This document shows, piece after piece, positions 34,351 through 44,101 of a DNA stretch of 64,000 nucleotides; positions within the stretch are counted from its first letter, which is position 1, and each line of letters starts with the position of its first letter. The stretch comes from Bacillus sp. UNC41MFS5 (GTDB lineage: Bacteria > Bacillota > Bacilli > Bacillales_B > DSM-18226), in contig NZ_JMLP01000021.1 in the NCBI RefSeq assembly GCF_000686805.1, positions 16,598 to 80,597 of the forward strand. The letters are read 5' to 3'. The position numbers and the translations under genes are program-made. Under the pieces are notes generated by a model. It did not search any database. It had not been told where the DNA came from and saw only the letters and a list, made by a program, of their open reading frames with translations.

Positions 34351-34788
34351 ATGCTATTTTATGTGTTTTCAATTCTTGTTATTGTGATGGACCAGCTTTC
34401 TAAATATCTAATTCGGGCTTATATTGACATCAATGAAACATTTACATTGTGGGGAATTCCACTCACACATATCGAAAATAGCGGGATGGCAAGAGGTTTA
34501 TTTCAAGGCCATGCACGTCTCTTCGGAGTTGTGGCTGTGCTGTTCGTGATAGGTGTTTATTATTTTCGCAGAACCGGAGAAATGAAGGGTGCTCTCATTG
34601 ATAGTAGTTTAGGATTCCTAGTGGGAGGAGCAATTGGAAATGGCATTGATCGACTTTTGTTTGGGCAAGTGACGGATTTTATCATTCGCTCTGGTGGTAT
34701 CCTTAACTTGGCCGACCATGCGATTGAGATCGGGGTGTTCTTGCTTCTTATTTACGGAGTCGTTAGTTGGTTGAAAAATAAACACTAA
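34351..34788 (+). CDS. lspA: Signal peptidase II-like protein
   Basis: 145 residues, four hydrophobic segments. Catalytic aspartates of the aspartyl lipoprotein peptidase family are in NGIDRL and NLADHAI; VMDQLSKYL near the N-terminus is also typical. The usual NxGAAFG block reads ENSGMARGLF. Because it stands alone, away from rluD/pyr genes that accompany housekeeping lspA in Bacillus, this is probably a second, accessory copy. It would cleave prolipoproteins in the membrane. Confidence 0.85.
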   Translation: MLFYVFSILVIVMDQLSKYLIRAYIDINETFTLWGIPLTHIENSGMARGLFQGHARLFGVVAVLFVIGVYYFRRTGEMKGALIDSSLGFLVGGAIGNGIDRLLFGQVTDFIIRSGGILNLADHAIEIGVFLLLIYGVVSWLKNKH

Positions 34789-34816
34789 AAGGGACCAAAA
34801 GATAACTTGGTCCCCT
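34789..34816 (+). terminator. Terminator-like hairpin after lspA
   Basis: GGGACCAA pairs with TTGGTCCC, followed by CTCTCT, so the T tract is weak. Confidence 0.55.
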
Positions 34817-34880
34817 CTCTAATAACGTTCCGTATGTTTTCATAAAAATGTGATGTTTTATGAAAAAATATTTCTTTCTA

Positions 34881-36167
34881 TTAAGATAATAATCTTTTAT
34901 TTAATCTAGGAGTATACATGACCAAGAATCCAGAACGCCCAAACGTGTATAGAATGAAAGCCAGCCATAGGCCATGATTATGCCAGATTGGTGTTGCCGT
35001 AATTTGTATAAGGATATAGAGAATCATTGCGTAAATCATTGAGTTTCGAACGGGAGCAATTTCAGTTGCACCGATGAAGACACCATAAATGACAAGACCA
35101 AAACATGCGGCAAACGGGTAAAGAATCAGCCATTTTCCATAGGTAGTTGAAAGTTCGACAACACTTGGTAGATTGGTAAAAAGCGCAATAATTTGTTCTT
35201 GAAATAATCCATATATATACCAGCGATAACAAAAGCCGTAATCACCGACCATTGCTTTGATAAAGTAAGTGTTTTCTTATATAATTCCTTATCCTTTGAC
35301 CCTACCGCTTTGCCCACGAGAATGCTCGTGGCATTGGCAAACCCATCGAAGAAATAAGCCATTATGTAATGAATTTGAAATAGAACAGCATTGGCAGCTA
35401 ATAAGTCTGTACCAAACGAAGCACCTTTTGCTGTAAACATATTAATAACGACTAATAAACAAATCCTTGTTCACGTTAAACACGTTTTTCATCGACTGTG
35501 TATCTATAAGTTCCTTGTAGGACGGTAACCTCCATTCAAACGGTGATGCCTTCCTCACAATGAATATCCCTACTATAAAGGCTGTCACTTCAGCAATCAA
35601 AGCGGCAGCAGCGACCCCTTTTACAGCAAATGAAAAAACATGGACAAAAAGAATCGCCAAGATCATATTCAAAACATTCATTAACACTTGTAGAAATAAT
35701 GATTCTTTAATCTTTGCCATCCCCATTAGCCAGCCAAGGATCACATAATTCAGCAAGGTAAAGGGTGCTCCCCAAATTCTAATTCGAAAATATTCAGCTG
35801 CAAACTGACTGACATCAGAATCGTTTGAAAACAATATCATAGCTATATATTCAATCGGCCATTGTAAGAGAATAAAACACACCCCAACCACAACAGCTAA
35901 TAAAAATGGACGCGATAAAGCAAGTATTCCTTGGGCTTGATCACTTGCGCCATTTGCTTGTGCGGCAAAAGCAGATGTACTAACCCGTAAAAAACCGAAT
36001 ACCCAATACAAAGTATTAAAAATAAGAGTCCCTACTGCAACTCCTCCAATATAGGCAGAATCGGGAAGCTGCCCCACAACAGCTGTGTCTACAGCACCTA
36101 ACAAGGACGTGGTCATTGTCGAGATCGTTAGGGGAATCGCCAAAGTGAGGTACGCACGATGATTCAT
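34881..36167 (-). pseudogene. MATE-family multidrug efflux gene, disrupted at two places
   Basis: From ATG 36167 (GGAGGAGG ribosome site) the frame encodes the N-terminal half of a DinF/NorM-type transporter (AIPLTISTMTTSLLGAVDTAVVGQL). It breaks near 35445 after NVNKDLF; the next frame continues LVVINMFTAKGASFGTDLL, apparently after loss of several residues. A second shift near 35215, in a TATATATA run, leads to the C-terminal part (GLFQEQIIALFTN ... PRLNKRLL). Two independent lesions make a true pseudogene likely. It is transcribed with the ABC transporter genes upstream. Confidence 0.8.
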
Positions 36168-36251
36168 TAGGAATTCCTCCTCCTTTCCATTTGTATAAGA
36201 ACAATAACCTCGATTTTTCAAATGAAATCGAGGCATTCGAAAATATTAAAA

Positions 36252-37061
36252 TTAAGCACGTCTAACCGAACGAAATCGTGGGTGCTCGGCCAGCATGGAA
36301 TCTCTCATCTCATTTACTAGAGGATGTTTTGAAGTAAAAAACTGTTTTTTTTCATAATAAAGCTCTGCCAATTCTCCTTTATCTAGTACACCTAATCGAT
36401 CACTAATCGTATAGGCAGCTTTAATATCATGTGTAATAAAAAGATAGGATAACCCGAAGTCTGCTTTTAACTCCTTGAGTAATTCTAAAATAAGAGTTTG
36501 ATTCACCATATCTAGACTACTGACAGATTCGTCTAAGACAATCAGCTTTGGCTTGAGTGAGATGGCTCTTGCAATATTGATTCTTTGCAATTGCCCACCG
36601 CTAAATTGATTCGGATATTTTTTTAAGTCCTCCTCACTTAGCCCTACCCTTTCTAATAATTCAATAACGGTTCGTTTTTGCTCTGCCACTGTTAGCTTTT
36701 CATAGTTTTCTAGCGGCTCTGCAATAATTCGTTCCGCCGTCATTCGAGGGTTAACCGATGAGTAGGAGTCCTGAAAGACAGCTTGAAGTTCACGACGAAT
36801 TTTTTGATGACTCTGCTTATCTTGGTTATAAATATCATGGCCTTGAAATAAAACCTGTCCACATTGCGGCCGTTCTAGACCAAGAATCACTCTTCCTAAG
36901 GTACTTTTACCAGCTCCGCTCCTACCAAGCAAACCTAAACAGGTTCCTTCCTCAATCTCTAGAGAAATGTCGGAAAGTATTTTCCTAGATTGATCTTTCC
37001 AGTTGAAAAACGTTCGAGATCCATAACTATGGGTTACTTCATTTACTTGTAATAAACTCAT
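36252..37061 (-). CDS. Nickel/peptide-type ABC transporter ATP-binding protein (NikE/CntF-like)
   Basis: 269 residues from ATG 37061 (AAGGGG seven bases upstream). Walker A GRSGAGKST, Q-loop VFQDSYSSVNPR (typical of the Opp/Dpp/Nik group), signature FSGGQLQR, Walker B LIVLDESVSSLD. It forms the second ATPase half of the transporter with the gene upstream. Since the cognate first permease gene is truncated and the second is frameshifted, the transporter is probably non-functional even though this gene is intact. Confidence 0.88.
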   Translation of the reverse strand: MSLLQVNEVTHSYGSRTFFNWKDQSRKILSDISLEIEEGTCLGLLGRSGAGKSTLGRVILGLERPQCGQVLFQGHDIYNQDKQSHQKIRRELQAVFQDSYSSVNPRMTAERIIAEPLENYEKLTVAEQKRTVIELLERVGLSEEDLKKYPNQFSGGQLQRINIARAISLKPKLIVLDESVSSLDMVNQTLILELLKELKADFGLSYLFITHDIKAAYTISDRLGVLDKGELAELYYEKKQFFTSKHPLVNEMRDSMLAEHPRFRSVRRA

Positions 37062-37087
37062 TTTTTTACCCCTTATCAATGCCTAAG

Positions 37088-37918
37088 TCAAGCTAAATGG
37101 ATGGCAGGTTCATCTACATTTAAGATTGAGCGTGCCTTTAATAGTTTTTTGGTATACTCATGCTGTGGCTCATCAAATAGTTGGAATACACCAGCTTTTT
37201 CTACTATTCGACCGTTCTGCATCACGGCCACTTCATCAGCCATTTCAGCAATGACACCGAGATCATGGGATATAAATAAAATGGCAGAGCCATATTCAGA
37301 GCGAATTTTATCTAAGTGGTACAGCACTTTTTTTTGATTATTTACATCTAGTGCGGTAGTCGGTTCATCAGCAATAATTACCGCAGGATGTAAGCATGCT
37401 GCAATGGCAATCATCACCCGTTGAAGCATACCACCACTCAATTGAAAAGGATAGTATTTTAATAGTTTAACAGGATCTGGTAAGTTCACATGATGCATCG
37501 CCTCAATGGCCATCTCTGTTGCTTGTTTTTTATTCCATTGTGAATGTGAACGAATGGTTTCAATAAATTGGTGGCCAATTGTAAAAACAGGCGTAAAAGC
37601 GTTCATCGGATTTTGCATAATAAAGGCGATATCCTTGCCACGAATCATACGCATTTCTTTCTCACCTAAACCATTCAATTCGTGTCCTTTTAATTCGATA
37701 CTGCCTTCAATCGTTGTCGTTTTCCGATTGAGAAGCTGAAGAATGGACATACTCGTCACGGTTTTACCGCATCCACTTTCCCCAACAAGACCTAGTACCT
37801 CTCCACGCTTCAGTTCAAAGTTGATATCCTCAACAAGCGTGGTAGCACCAGTTTTTGTTTTTACCTGTACATGTAAATTTCTCACTTGTAACACATTTGA
37901 CTGTTCTGTACTCAACAT
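37088..37918 (-). CDS. Nickel/peptide-type ABC transporter ATP-binding protein (NikD/CntD-like)
   Basis: 276 residues from ATG 37918; the ATG at 37924 is too close to the AAAAAGGA site. Walker A GESGCGKT, Q-loop IMQNPMNAFTP, signature LSGGMLQR, Walker B VIIADEPTTALD, and a C-terminal oligopeptide-transporter extension. It lies between the frameshifted permease gene and the second ATPase gene with short gaps, in one transcription unit. Confidence 0.88.
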   Translation of the reverse strand: MLSTEQSNVLQVRNLHVQVKTKTGATTLVEDINFELKRGEVLGLVGESGCGKTVTSMSILQLLNRKTTTIEGSIELKGHELNGLGEKEMRMIRGKDIAFIMQNPMNAFTPVFTIGHQFIETIRSHSQWNKKQATEMAIEAMHHVNLPDPVKLLKYYPFQLSGGMLQRVMIAIAACLHPAVIIADEPTTALDVNNQKKVLYHLDKIRSEYGSAILFISHDLGVIAEMADEVAVMQNGRIVEKAGVFQLFDEPQHEYTKKLLKARSILNVDEPAIHLA

Positions 37919-37930
37919 TCTCATTCCTTT

Positions 37931-38765
37931 TTAAGATCGACGTTTGACACCGTAACGTTCGGATAATGCTTCGCCCAATAAATTGAAGGTCACAATCACG
38001 AACATAATCATCAAACCTGGAAAAAGCATTAATTCAGGATTCGTCCGAATATATGACTTTCCTTCGTGAATCATCGCTCCCCATTCAGGTGTAGGCGGTT
38101 GTACTCCTAAACCAAGAAACGACATGGCGGATATATCCATGATCGCCCAACCCATTTCTAATGTACCCATGACCACCAGTGGAGGGAGCACATTTGGGAC
38201 AATATGATGTTTAATGATCTTCCATTGCGATGAGCCGCTTATTTTCGCCGCTGCAATAAAGTTTTGTTCCTTCAGACTTAGTACCATTCCTCGGAACATT
38301 CTCGCATAATATACCCATTGTACAAGCATCAGCGCTAAAATGACCTGCGAAAGTCCAGGACCGAAAATACCAACCAGACCAAGGATAAGGATCAGACTCG
38401 GAAAAGCCATCACACCATCACAAAATCTCATCAAAACCTGATCCACCCAGCCGCCTTTATATCCAGAAAAGGTGCCAATCATTAAACCAATCGTTAAAGA
38501 TGAAATGAAAATGAGCATGGCAAAGCCTAATGATATTCGTCCACCATATAAAAGGCGTGATAAGTTACATCTTCCTAAATGATCCGTTCCTAATGGGAAT
38601 TCCCAGGATGGAGGCTGTAATTTATAAGCTAAATTGACCGCAATTGGATCATTGGGTGCGATCCAGGGAGCCAATAACGTGATGATAAAAAGAATCCCTA
38701 ATACAATGGTACATATCGGAATTACTTTTTTTATTTATAAATATCCTGCGAATACTGGTTATCAT
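37931..38765 (-). pseudogene. NikC/DppC-like permease gene with a one-base frameshift near its start
   Basis: ATG 38765 overlaps the nikB-like stop as ATGA and reads MITSIRRIFINKK, then meets a run of seven A (T7 at 38726-38732 on the plus strand) that shifts the frame. With six A it would continue VIPICTIVLGILFIITLLAPWIAPND into the intact remainder. That remainder carries the periplasmic LGTDHLGRCNLSRLLYG motif and the EAA loop FIAAAKISGSSQWKIIKHHIVPNVLP. A TTG at 38674 could restart translation but would lose the first membrane segment. Either a homopolymer sequencing error or a real lesion. Confidence 0.75.
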
Positions 38766-39120
38766 CGTTGTTGCCCTTCTTTCCTGGATATGCGCGGGTC
38801 AATAAACATTTGAATCAAATCCACCATTAGGTTGCTAAATATAAATAAACTAGCGTCTATGAGTACATAGCATTGAATGATAGGTATGTCACGGTTAAAA
38901 ATCGCTTCAATAAAATAACGGCCAAACCCAGGCCAAGAAAAAACGGTCTCCACAATAATCGTTCCAGTCAGCAGTTTCCCAAGATCCATCCCCGGACCAG
39001 TAATCATCGGGGAAATGGCAATTCTTAAGACGTGCTTGGACATAATGATTTTTTCTTTAATCCCCCTTGTCCTTTGCGAAGGATTTATGTAAAATCCCGC
39101 ATCTTTAGTACTTCTAAGAT
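38762..39120 (-). pseudogene. NikB/DppB-like permease gene, only the C-terminal third left
   Basis: From about 39120 the frame gives RYLRSTK ... GIKEKIIMSKHVLRIAISP, the EAA loop, and then LTGTIIVETVFSWPGFGRYFIEAI through the stop at 38762. Family members are about 310 residues; the N-terminal two thirds, the substrate-binding protein gene and the promoter are missing. A deletion end lies near 39120, so the whole transporter operon lost its front. Confidence 0.8.
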
Positions 39121-39198
39121 ATCGAGATCGGCATGGAAAAGCGAACTTCCTTTTTTCATTTTCAGGGTATTTTTAGAGCGAAACGACAAAAATACGCC

Positions 39199-39228
39199 TT
39201 CAAAAATGATTTTTGAAGGCGTTTTTTC
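39199..39228 (+). terminator. Orphan terminator
   Basis: ACGCCTTCAAAAAT pairs with ATTTTTGAAGGCGT, followed by TTTTT. No gene ends nearby on the plus strand, so it is probably left over from deleted sequence. Confidence 0.75.
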
Positions 39229-39427
39229 AATTTCAGTGATTTTATAGCCTTTTTACGTTACAGTTCATTTTGTAAATTGTAAAGTATTGGGTTGATAATT
39301 ATAAACCCATTCGTTTTCGAAAATCCATCCTATTCGAAAAAAGCCTCCCCTTTTGACATTTGTTTACTTACTGTGTCCACTACATGATTGTTTATTTTTT
39401 CTTTTACTCTAAATGTGAACAATAAAC

Positions 39428-39459
39428 GCAAACCCGGCAGGAAAAATTGCCGGGTTTGC
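39428..39459 (-). terminator. Terminator after the glycosidase gene
   Basis: GCAAACCCGGCA pairs perfectly with TGCCGGGTTTGC; it ends the sugar operon at its downstream end. Confidence 0.75.
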
Positions 39460-39465
39460 CTTTAT

Positions 39466-40407
39466 TTATTCTTTTATTCTCAGCCCGTCAGCCAGTTCCT
39501 CTATTGTTATGAACAGAGGTCGCTCGCTTCCGTGCGGGGTATCGGGATAATGGGTAGAGAGATAGGTTTGCCCGTCCAGGCCGGTGAACAGGCTTGAATG
39601 CCCTGCGTTCCGGTCCATTAACAACTCTTGTTCATGATGCCATGGACCTTCGATGCTCCCTGACTTGGAACGGGCCACGGCTACGGTGTAGCCTCCAAAG
39701 CCTTTGTCCCCATAGTTTGGAACAGAGTAGCTCGACCAGAGCATCAACAGGTCGCCGTTTTGTGCTTCATACATGAACGGGGCATCCGTAAGGAATCCCT
39801 TTTTTTCAATCCGCGGGTCTCCGAACAGCCGAATCCATTTCATTTCTGCTGCATTTAATATTTCAACTGGTTCGCCATAGCAGTGCTTCAAATCATGAGT
39901 GAGCCTGATTGCCTTGATTTTCCCTTCATATTCTTGGGTCCATTCATGGCAAAAAACCATCCAACGCTGCCCGTCCTTGTCTTCATAAAAAGTTCCGTCA
40001 AGGCATTCCCAATTACCAGGCGTCGCAGCACCTTCACTGTGCGGAACGTATGGCCCCGCCGGATGGTCAGCTACCAGGATACCTGTCCCACGGTGTTCAC
40101 CGATCCCGCCTTTAAACGATGCAAACATATAAAACCTGTCATCAATTGAAAATACCTCGGGAGCCCAGTAATGCCGAACGCCCCAAAAGCCGCGCGGCGG
40201 GTCAAAAGCAATATAGGGTCCTTCCCATGTCTCCAAGTCTTGGCTGACATACACTTCAAAAACGGGGTCCTTGTCACCGCAGCCATCTGCGAACGTGGTC
40301 CCAAATAAATAATATTTATTTTCCTCAGCGTACGGGAACACAAATGGGTCCCTCATATGGATGTCTTCACGATTTACCTTTTGTACTGTACGGAAACCTT
40401 TTTCCAT
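39466..40407 (-). CDS. Glycoside hydrolase family 43-like enzyme
   Basis: 313 residues, five-bladed beta-propeller type. RDPFVFPY near residue 19 carries the usual catalytic-base aspartate, with further family motifs HYWAPEVF and TDAPFMYE. No signal peptide, so it acts in the cytoplasm on imported oligosaccharides, probably releasing arabinose- or xylose-type residues. It starts four bases after the GH2 gene stop and is the last gene of the operon. Specificity cannot be given. Confidence 0.85.
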   Translation of the reverse strand: MEKGFRTVQKVNREDIHMRDPFVFPYAEENKYYLFGTTFADGCGDKDPVFEVYVSQDLETWEGPYIAFDPPRGFWGVRHYWAPEVFSIDDRFYMFASFKGGIGEHRGTGILVADHPAGPYVPHSEGAATPGNWECLDGTFYEDKDGQRWMVFCHEWTQEYEGKIKAIRLTHDLKHCYGEPVEILNAAEMKWIRLFGDPRIEKKGFLTDAPFMYEAQNGDLLMLWSSYSVPNYGDKGFGGYTVAVARSKSGSIEGPWHHEQELLMDRNAGHSSLFTGLDGQTYLSTHYPDTPHGSERPLFITIEELADGLRIKE

Positions 40408-40410
40408 TGT

Positions 40411-42207
40411 TTAGCCCTCCACGATTTCAGTATGCCACATATCATTTATCTTCCGGATTTCTTTCAGCTCGCATTTTGGCTTACGTTCATATGTTAGTAA
40501 TCCGTTGATTTCCTGTTCCACATCAGTTAATTGGGTATAGCAGTACCCATGGAGCACTTTTGAAGCATACACCGCTTCCATGATCCGCTTATAATCCGCT
40601 ACGAATTCATCAGAGCCGGTAACTGAAGTGTAACCCCAGCCCGCTTCCTCGCCAACTTTAAAACCGATTCCGCCATACTCCGTCAGGATAATTGGCTCTC
40701 CCTGATGCTCAAAGCCATTGGCGTAAATTTTCCGTTTAGCTGGCTGCGACTGCAGAAGCTGCTCCTTTGTCGAAATCGACTGCTTATAGTGTTCATATTT
40801 TACTTTTTCATTATCATTCCCATGATTATAATTGTGAATTGCACAGATATCGGATCGTGTTATTTCCCAGCCATCATTAGAAATGACCAGACGGGTGGCA
40901 TCTAAAGATTTAACAAGGTGGTACATAGCCAGCGAATGGTTTTGCTGTTGTATGTCCATACGCACATTCGGGATGCCCCAGCTTTCATTGAGCGGCACCC
41001 ATGCAACGATGGAAGGATGATTGTAATCACGTTCAATAATCTCTATCCATTCTCTTGTTAGGCGGGCGGCAGCTTGATCGTTAAAAGACGGAGACGCTGC
41101 GCATTCGCCCCAGACAAGGAAGCCGAGCTGATCAGCCCAATACAGGAATCTTGGATCCTCCACTTTTTGGTGCTTCCGGCAGCCATTAAAGCCCATTTCT
41201 TTGGCAAGCTCGATATCCAGTTTGAACGCTTCATCACTTGGCGCCGTCAGCAAGCCCTCTGGCCAGTAACCTTGGTCAAGCACAAGCTTTTGATAGTATG
41301 GCTTATTGTTGAGGTATACCATACCGTCTTCTGTATGGACCTTCCTCATGCCGAAGTATGCTTCAATTTCATCAAAAACAGAGTTGTTTTCTTTAATGGT
41401 CAATTTAACGTCGAACAAATTCGGGTTCTCCGGCGTCCAGCACCAGCCATTGTGGTGAAACGGGGTACGGAAAATCGAATTTTGAAATAAATCGATCGAA
41501 CGCTGAGTGTTTATCGCTAACAAATGGATGGCATCCTTAGCAACGGTCTCTCCATTAAAGGAAATTTCCACTTCCGCCTGTTTGCCGGCAAACTCCCCTT
41601 CCACTTCTAATTCAAGATATACAGCGCCATGATCCACATCAGGCGTGAATTTTACCTTTGAAAAATGGACAGGGTTGACCGCCTCCATCCAAACTGTCTG
41701 CCAAATTCCTGTAGTCCGTGTATACCAGATGGAATCGGACCTTTCAATCCAGTATTGCTTTCCTCTCGGAATTGTTTCATCGGTTGAAGGATCTTCTACT
41801 CTTACGACAACGGCCTCAGTCCCCCAATTTAAATAATGGGTAACATCGAAGGAGAAGGAGACATTTCCTCCTTCATGAAAACCTACGAGCTGTTCATTCA
41901 CATAAACCCACGCCCGGTAATCCACCGCTCCAAAGTGAAGGATGACCTGTTGTTCTTTCCAGTCAGACGGAACCGTAAACTCACGGCGGTACCAGACATG
42001 ATCATGAAAGCTGTGGTCTTCAATACCGCTCAATTTTGTCTGGTAGGCAAATGGAACGTTGATTTCTTTTGTAAAAGCTGCCGCATTAGAATGCCAGGCT
42101 TCCTTTACCCCTGCATTTTGATCATCAAAGGCAAATTGCCAGATTCCGTTTAAATTTAACCAATTCTTTCGCTTCAACTGTGGTCTCGGATATTCTTGAC
42201 GCATCAT
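40411..42207 (-). CDS. Glycoside hydrolase family 2 enzyme (beta-galactosidase/glucuronidase/mannosidase type)
   Basis: 598 residues from ATG 42207 (AAGGAG nine bases upstream). Domain order: N-terminal jelly-roll sugar-binding domain (residues about 1-180), Ig-like domain (about 180-290) and TIM barrel (about 295-595). Acid/base Glu408 lies in VPLNESWG and nucleophile Glu510 in ILTEYGG. No signal peptide, so intracellular. It shares an operon with a GH43 enzyme and an oligosaccharide importer, suggesting joint breakdown of a plant-derived oligosaccharide. Confidence 0.9.
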   Translation of the reverse strand: MMRQEYPRPQLKRKNWLNLNGIWQFAFDDQNAGVKEAWHSNAAAFTKEINVPFAYQTKLSGIEDHSFHDHVWYRREFTVPSDWKEQQVILHFGAVDYRAWVYVNEQLVGFHEGGNVSFSFDVTHYLNWGTEAVVVRVEDPSTDETIPRGKQYWIERSDSIWYTRTTGIWQTVWMEAVNPVHFSKVKFTPDVDHGAVYLELEVEGEFAGKQAEVEISFNGETVAKDAIHLLAINTQRSIDLFQNSIFRTPFHHNGWCWTPENPNLFDVKLTIKENNSVFDEIEAYFGMRKVHTEDGMVYLNNKPYYQKLVLDQGYWPEGLLTAPSDEAFKLDIELAKEMGFNGCRKHQKVEDPRFLYWADQLGFLVWGECAASPSFNDQAAARLTREWIEIIERDYNHPSIVAWVPLNESWGIPNVRMDIQQQNHSLAMYHLVKSLDATRLVISNDGWEITRSDICAIHNYNHGNDNEKVKYEHYKQSISTKEQLLQSQPAKRKIYANGFEHQGEPIILTEYGGIGFKVGEEAGWGYTSVTGSDEFVADYKRIMEAVYASKVLHGYCYTQLTDVEQEINGLLTYERKPKCELKEIRKINDMWHTEIVEG

Positions 42208-42259
42208 AACTTTAGTCTCCTTTATTAACTGCTTTATTCATATTGGAAGCAACGGAACT

Positions 42260-43087
42260 TTATTTAATTCCTGAGTTCGTTACACTTTTTACAAAATATT
42301 TATTGGCCACGAGGAAAACGACGATTGCCGGGATGGTCGCTACAACTGTCGCAGCCATCATTCCAGCGGGATTGACGAAATTGGATCCTTGGATTAGCGT
42401 CGCAATTCCAAGAGTCATCGTTTTCATTTCATTGGAGTTAATCACGAGTGACGGCCAAAGGTAATCATTATAGATCCCCATAAATGTGATAACTCCCAGC
42501 GTTACGGCTACCGGTTTGATCGCCGGGAATATGACATGACGCAGGATTTGCATTTGAGAAGCACCGTCAAGATAGGCTGCTTCTTCCAGATCCTTTGGAA
42601 AGCTTAAAAGGAAGTTGTAAATCAAGAATACTCCCATTGTGCTTGCTGTATACGGCAGAACCAGCGGGATAATGGTGTCCAGCAAATTAAAAGTTTTAAA
42701 CATATAGAACGCCGGGAAAAGCGTCACGATGCCTGGAATTGTTAAGGCTATAACGATAATCCCGATGATGATTTTTTTACCAGGCACGTGCAGACGGGCC
42801 AAAGAGTAGGCTGCAAGAATATCAATGGCAACAACAAGAACCGTGCCTATAATAGTGATGACAGCTGTGTTAAAAACCCAGAGAAGGATTGGTGCATCAC
42901 TAGTTGGAGAGAAAATATCCATATAGTTTTGCAGCGTCCAAACTTTTGGCAGGATGGCCGAGCTGGACATGGATTCACTTAATGTTTTAAAGGAAGTGAA
43001 CACCATCCAGACTAACGGTAACAGAAACAAAATGGCGATTAAGATTGCCATTGTGACAATGATGATGTTTTTTTGCTTTCGTCTCAT
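42260..43087 (-). CDS. Sugar ABC transporter permease (MalG type)
   Basis: 275 residues, six hydrophobic segments, EAA loop EEAAYLDGASQMQILRHVIFP near residues 175-195. CUT1 family. It starts one base after the stop of the partner permease gene, a typical paired arrangement. No ATPase gene is present in the locus; such importers usually borrow the housekeeping MsmX/MsiK-type ATPase (known for Bacillus). Confidence 0.92.
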   Translation of the reverse strand: MRRKQKNIIIVTMAILIAILFLLPLVWMVFTSFKTLSESMSSSAILPKVWTLQNYMDIFSPTSDAPILLWVFNTAVITIIGTVLVVAIDILAAYSLARLHVPGKKIIIGIIVIALTIPGIVTLFPAFYMFKTFNLLDTIIPLVLPYTASTMGVFLIYNFLLSFPKDLEEAAYLDGASQMQILRHVIFPAIKPVAVTLGVITFMGIYNDYLWPSLVINSNEMKTMTLGIATLIQGSNFVNPAGMMAATVVATIPAIVVFLVANKYFVKSVTNSGIK

Positions 43088-43088
43088 G

Positions 43089-43991
43089 TTAATTCACTTC
43101 CTTTTTGCGGTAAGACATAAAGTATTGAGCAGCGGTCACGAGAAGCATAATGATTCCCATTAAGATGGCCATCGATGAACCTACACCAAGCTGGTTCATA
43201 CCAAAAACAGTATTCTGGATGCTCATTGTCAATGTTGTGGTCGACTGCTCCGGGCCCCCTGCTGTGATGAGCTTTGACTGCCCGTACAAATTGAATGACG
43301 CGATTACAGTCATAATTATGATAAAGAATGCGACATTTTTGATTTGAGGCAATGTGATATAAATAAACTTCTTGATCCCATTGGCTCCGTCAAGATCAGA
43401 CGCTTCATAAAGACTTGGATCTACCTCGTCAAGGGCGTTTATGAACAACATCATATTAAATCCAATTGTCCACCAGACAGTAGAAATGAGGACAGACGTC
43501 CAAGCATAGGGCTGTTCACTAAGCCAGTTAATCGGTTTGTCTAAAATCCCAATGCTGACAAAAAGATTATTGATAAAACCGCCATTCTCATTGAAGAGCC
43601 ACAAGAAGATAGCAGATACAGCGGTAACTGAAATCGAATAAGAAACGAAATAAATCGTCCGGAATATAGGCTTAAGCTTCGCTGGCAGATGGTCGAGAAG
43701 GAGCGCAAGGCCTAAAGCGATGATCACAAGCGGAGGAACACTGACGACGACGAATACTAGCGTATTTTTCAAGGCCAGCATAAACGCTTCATTATAAAGA
43801 GAGCCAGTGGTTAAAATATCAACATAGTTTTGAAGCCCAATAAAACCGTTATTACCCGATGAAAGGTTCCAATTGTGGAGGCTGACCCATACTCCCAAGA
43901 GCATCGGTGCCAGCCAGAATAAAATAAAGCAAAGTATAAATGGGGATACCATCAGGATTGCCCATGTTTTTGTCGAAGTTCCTTTGTGCAT
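43089..43991 (-). CDS. Sugar ABC transporter permease (MalF type)
   Basis: 300 residues from ATG 43991, eight bases after GGAGGG; a longer reading to 44030 has no ribosome site. Six hydrophobic segments and the EAA loop YEASDLDGANGIKKFIYITLP. It pairs with the MalG-type permease to form the channel for the oligosaccharide bound by the lipoprotein at 44102. Confidence 0.92.
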   Translation of the reverse strand: MHKGTSTKTWAILMVSPFILCFILFWLAPMLLGVWVSLHNWNLSSGNNGFIGLQNYVDILTTGSLYNEAFMLALKNTLVFVVVSVPPLVIIALGLALLLDHLPAKLKPIFRTIYFVSYSISVTAVSAIFLWLFNENGGFINNLFVSIGILDKPINWLSEQPYAWTSVLISTVWWTIGFNMMLFINALDEVDPSLYEASDLDGANGIKKFIYITLPQIKNVAFFIIIMTVIASFNLYGQSKLITAGGPEQSTTTLTMSIQNTVFGMNQLGVGSSMAILMGIIMLLVTAAQYFMSYRKKEVN

Positions 43992-44101
43992 TTTATACAC
44001 CCTCCAATAAGTGGGAGACCTAATGCTCACCTTTAGCTTATTTCGTGTTTTTTAGCGTGAAAGGCGCAGGAATTCCCGCGCCACTCCACCTTTTTTCTTA
44101 A

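Larger units (their letters stand above)
39121..39465. other. Deletion-flank intergenic region with two terminators
   Basis: No gene is supported. It holds hairpins at 39199-39228 and 39428-39459, listed separately. Base composition becomes more GC-rich at its right end, where the sugar locus begins. Confidence 0.5.
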
